Assembly (NCBI GenBank): GCA_000333815.1
Contig: CAPI01000091.1
Coordinates: forward strand, 1 to 52,568
Length of the DNA stretch: 52,568 bases
Direction: 5' to 3'
DNA from: [Collinsella] massiliensis
GTDB lineage: Bacteria > Actinomycetota > Coriobacteriia > Coriobacteriales > Coriobacteriaceae
Positions 50,897 through 52,568 of the stretch are shown in pieces; position 1 is the stretch's first letter; every line of letters begins with the position of its first letter. The notes under the pieces are model-generated. The model was not told where the DNA came from. It saw only the letters and a program-made list of their open reading frames with translations, and did not search any database. A program made the translations under genes and the position numbers.

Positions 50897-52492
50897 ATGG
50901 CGAACGGAAGCGCCACGATGTCCGCGTTCGAGATCCTGGGTCCCATCATGGTGGGTCCGTCGTCCTCGCACACCGCGGGCGCGCTCAGGCTCGCGCAGGT
51001 CGCCGCCTCGCTCATGGAGGCGCCCGTCGCACGCGTGCGGTTCGTCCTGCACAACAGCTTCGCGCACACCTACCGCGGCCACGGCACGGACCGCGCGCTC
51101 GTCGCGGGCATCCTCGGCCTCGCTACGGACGACGAGCGCATCCGCGACGCGTTCGACCTCGCACGGGAGCGCGGGCTCGCCTTCGAGTTCGTCCGGGGCG
51201 CCGACGATACCCACCTGCACCCCAACACCGTCGACATCGAGATGGTCGATGGCGCGGGCGCGTCGTGCTCCGTGCGCGGCGAGAGCCTCGGCGGCGGGCG
51301 CGTGCGGCTTTCGCGCATCAACGGCGTGGGCGTGAAGATCACGGGCGAGTACGACACGGTCTTCGTCGCGCACCGGGACGCCCGCGGGGTGCTCGCCGCC
51401 CTCACCGTGCTGCTCTCGACCTACGGGCTCAACATCGCGTTCATGCGCACGTACCGCACCGAGCGCGGGGGCGCCGCGTACACGGTGTTCGAGCTCGACG
51501 AGCTGCCCCGGGGCAGTCAGCTCGACGCCCTGCTCCAGGCGCTGCGCGCCCACGAGCACGTCGAGGTGGCGACGCTCATCCGCATGCCCGGGACGACGGC
51601 CGCGCCCGAATCCGGCGAGCTCGCGCCGAACTTCGCGGACGCGTGGGAGCTCCTTGCCCTCTGCGAGCGGGGCGGCCGCTCCCTCGGCAGCATCGCCCGC
51701 GCCCGCGAGGAAGCGCTTCTGGGCGCGGATGCCGCGGCGCAGGCGATGCGGCGCGTCATCGAGATGATGCGCGCCGAGACGACCGAGCCCGTCGAGCACC
51801 CCGTGCGCTCGCTCGGAGGCCTCATCGGCGGCGAGGCGGCGCGCGTACATGCCGGGGCGGACCGCTTCGCGGACGGCCTCATGGGGGCGGTCCAGACCGA
51901 TGCCGTGGCGCGCGCCATGGCGGTGCTCGAGCGCAGCGCCTCGATGGGCGTCATCGTCGCCGCCCCCACGGCGGGATCGGCCGGCATCGTGCCCGGATGC
52001 GTCCTCGCCGCGGCGGCGCATCTCGGCGCCGACGACGCCGCGGTCGCCGAGGCGCTCTACGCCGCGGCCGCCATCGGCCTCATCCTCACGTTGAATGCGA
52101 GCGTCTCCGGCGCGGAGGGCGGCTGCCAGGCGGAGGTCGGGAGCGCGGCGGCCATGGCGGCGGCGGCGCTCGTGCAGCTCTTCGGCGGGACCCCGGAGCA
52201 GGCGCTCGACGCCGCGTCGCTCACCCTCGCGAACCTCCTCGGCCTCGTGTGCGACCCGGTCGGCGGCCTCGTCGAGGTGCCCTGCCAGGCGCGCAACGCC
52301 ATTGGGACGGCCGCGGCGTTCTCGTCCGCCCAGCTCGCGCTTTCCGGCGTGCGCCCGCTCGTCCCCTTCGACGAGATGGCCTCCGTCATGCGCAGCGTCG
52401 GCGCGGCGCTGCCCGCGAGCCTGCGCGAGACGGCGCAGGGCGGCATCGCCCAGGCACCGAGCGCCTGCCGTGCCTGCACCGGCTGCGCCTGA
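50897..52492 (+). CDS. sdaA: Single-chain iron-sulfur L-serine dehydratase
   Basis: Deaminates L-serine to pyruvate and ammonia with an oxygen-labile [4Fe-4S] cluster. The 531 residues fuse the beta part and the alpha part. The beta part (about 1-215) has SAFEILGPIMVGPSSSHTAGALR, LHNSFAHTYRGHGTDRALVAG, and an ACT-like domain. The alpha part follows with SASMGVIVAAPTAGSAGIVPG, the cluster Cys in AEGGCQAEVGSA, CDPVGGLVEVPCQARNA, and a C-terminal CRACTGC. The ATG at 50897 has GAGGAG upstream. Pyruvate production fits a fermentative amino-acid and sugar user. Confidence 0.95.
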   Translation: MANGSATMSAFEILGPIMVGPSSSHTAGALRLAQVAASLMEAPVARVRFVLHNSFAHTYRGHGTDRALVAGILGLATDDERIRDAFDLARERGLAFEFVRGADDTHLHPNTVDIEMVDGAGASCSVRGESLGGGRVRLSRINGVGVKITGEYDTVFVAHRDARGVLAALTVLLSTYGLNIAFMRTYRTERGGAAYTVFELDELPRGSQLDALLQALRAHEHVEVATLIRMPGTTAAPESGELAPNFADAWELLALCERGGRSLGSIARAREEALLGADAAAQAMRRVIEMMRAETTEPVEHPVRSLGGLIGGEAARVHAGADRFADGLMGAVQTDAVARAMAVLERSASMGVIVAAPTAGSAGIVPGCVLAAAAHLGADDAAVAEALYAAAAIGLILTLNASVSGAEGGCQAEVGSAAAMAAAALVQLFGGTPEQALDAASLTLANLLGLVCDPVGGLVEVPCQARNAIGTAAAFSSAQLALSGVRPLVPFDEMASVMRSVGAALPASLRETAQGGIAQAPSACRACTGCA

Positions 52493-52499
52493 CGGCCGG

Positions 52500-52568
52500 A
52501 TGTAAAAATACCCCAGGGGTTATTTTACATGGGTCGCGTGGGGGGACTGCGGACGTTTTCCTGTACAC
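52500..52568. repeat. Second copy of the 107-bp hairpin element, cut by window end
   Basis: The arm at 52500-52528 reads ATGTAAAAATACCCC and AGGGGTTATTTTACA. It is nearly identical to the start of the arms at 17142 and 17213. The following GGACTGC, then GTTTTCCTG and ACAC, match the centre of the first copy read on the minus strand. The opposite arm should lie just past the window. It begins eight bases after the sdaA stop. Confidence 0.75.

Noticed and set aside
1-52568. CRISPR arrays, tRNA or rRNA genes, or a complete insertion sequence
   Set aside because: The only tandem repeats (18702-18754) have two units and no spacer pattern. No cloverleaf or rRNA-like stretch and no transposase was found by reading.

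Overview
The window is high-GC DNA, densely coded on both strands. It looks like an obligately fermentative actinobacterium of the Coriobacteriia, probably Collinsella or a close relative. That placement is inferred from four things: the bifunctional AdhE; the five-gene glycogen locus with a GlgC/GlgD pair; the rsmD-coaD-SepIVA-like-DUF177-rpmF order typical of actinobacteria; and extended -10 promoters of the form TGCTANANT. No sequence search was possible. No rRNA, tRNA, CRISPR array or complete insertion sequence was seen.

Layout. (1) 109-8055, minus strand: a housekeeping cluster, gls24-fakA-recG-rsmD-coaD-(SepIVA-like)-DUF177, then rpmF-plsX behind its own promoter. It links fatty-acid and phospholipid supply, CoA synthesis, DNA repair, ribosome parts and probably septum organisation. 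(2) 8309-12420: a heterodimeric ABC exporter pair, divergent from rpmB (12932) and lying between rpmB and gls24. (3) 13525-17064: adhE behind a repeated ACGTTYA motif, then an APH-fold phosphotransferase. (4) 17142-18632: a 107-bp hairpin repeat, a thiamine pyrophosphokinase and a HAD hydrolase. (5) 19005-33199, plus strand: glycogen and maltodextrin metabolism (glgB, glgP, glgC, glgD, glgA, a zinc-ribbon membrane protein, and a GH13-GH77 fusion enzyme), followed by a small FmdB-type zinc ribbon. GlgA carries a disordered tail of about 290 residues, acidic and then histone-H1-like. (6) 33637-39166, minus: rsmB-fmt-def and priA. (7) 39296-40979, minus: an AT-richer island with a DUF3800 gene behind two LexA-type SOS boxes and a leader terminator, an antitoxin-like small protein, and a GNAT acetyltransferase following metK. 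(8) 42417-45727, minus: a YhgE/Pip-type membrane protein translationally coupled to an ABC-like ATPase that has lost its Walker A. (9) 45899-52492: gltX; the pcp-DUF979-DUF969 cluster (minus); a metallophosphoesterase; and a single-chain L-serine dehydratase.

Three dispersed repeat families lie between genes: a long-armed hairpin element of about 107 bp (17142 and 52500), a GAGTCAATTGAACCCGTCCC-type repeat (3 and 18702), and a TGATAAAAAG...TGTCTGA...ATTTTATCA hairpin (1488 and 29773). Two of these copies supply the stop codon of the adjoining gene.

The most interesting candidate for an undescribed system is the apparently SOS-controlled DUF3800 gene with its attenuator-like leader. Next come the GlgA tail, the pseudo-ABC/YhgE pair and the 107-bp hairpin element.
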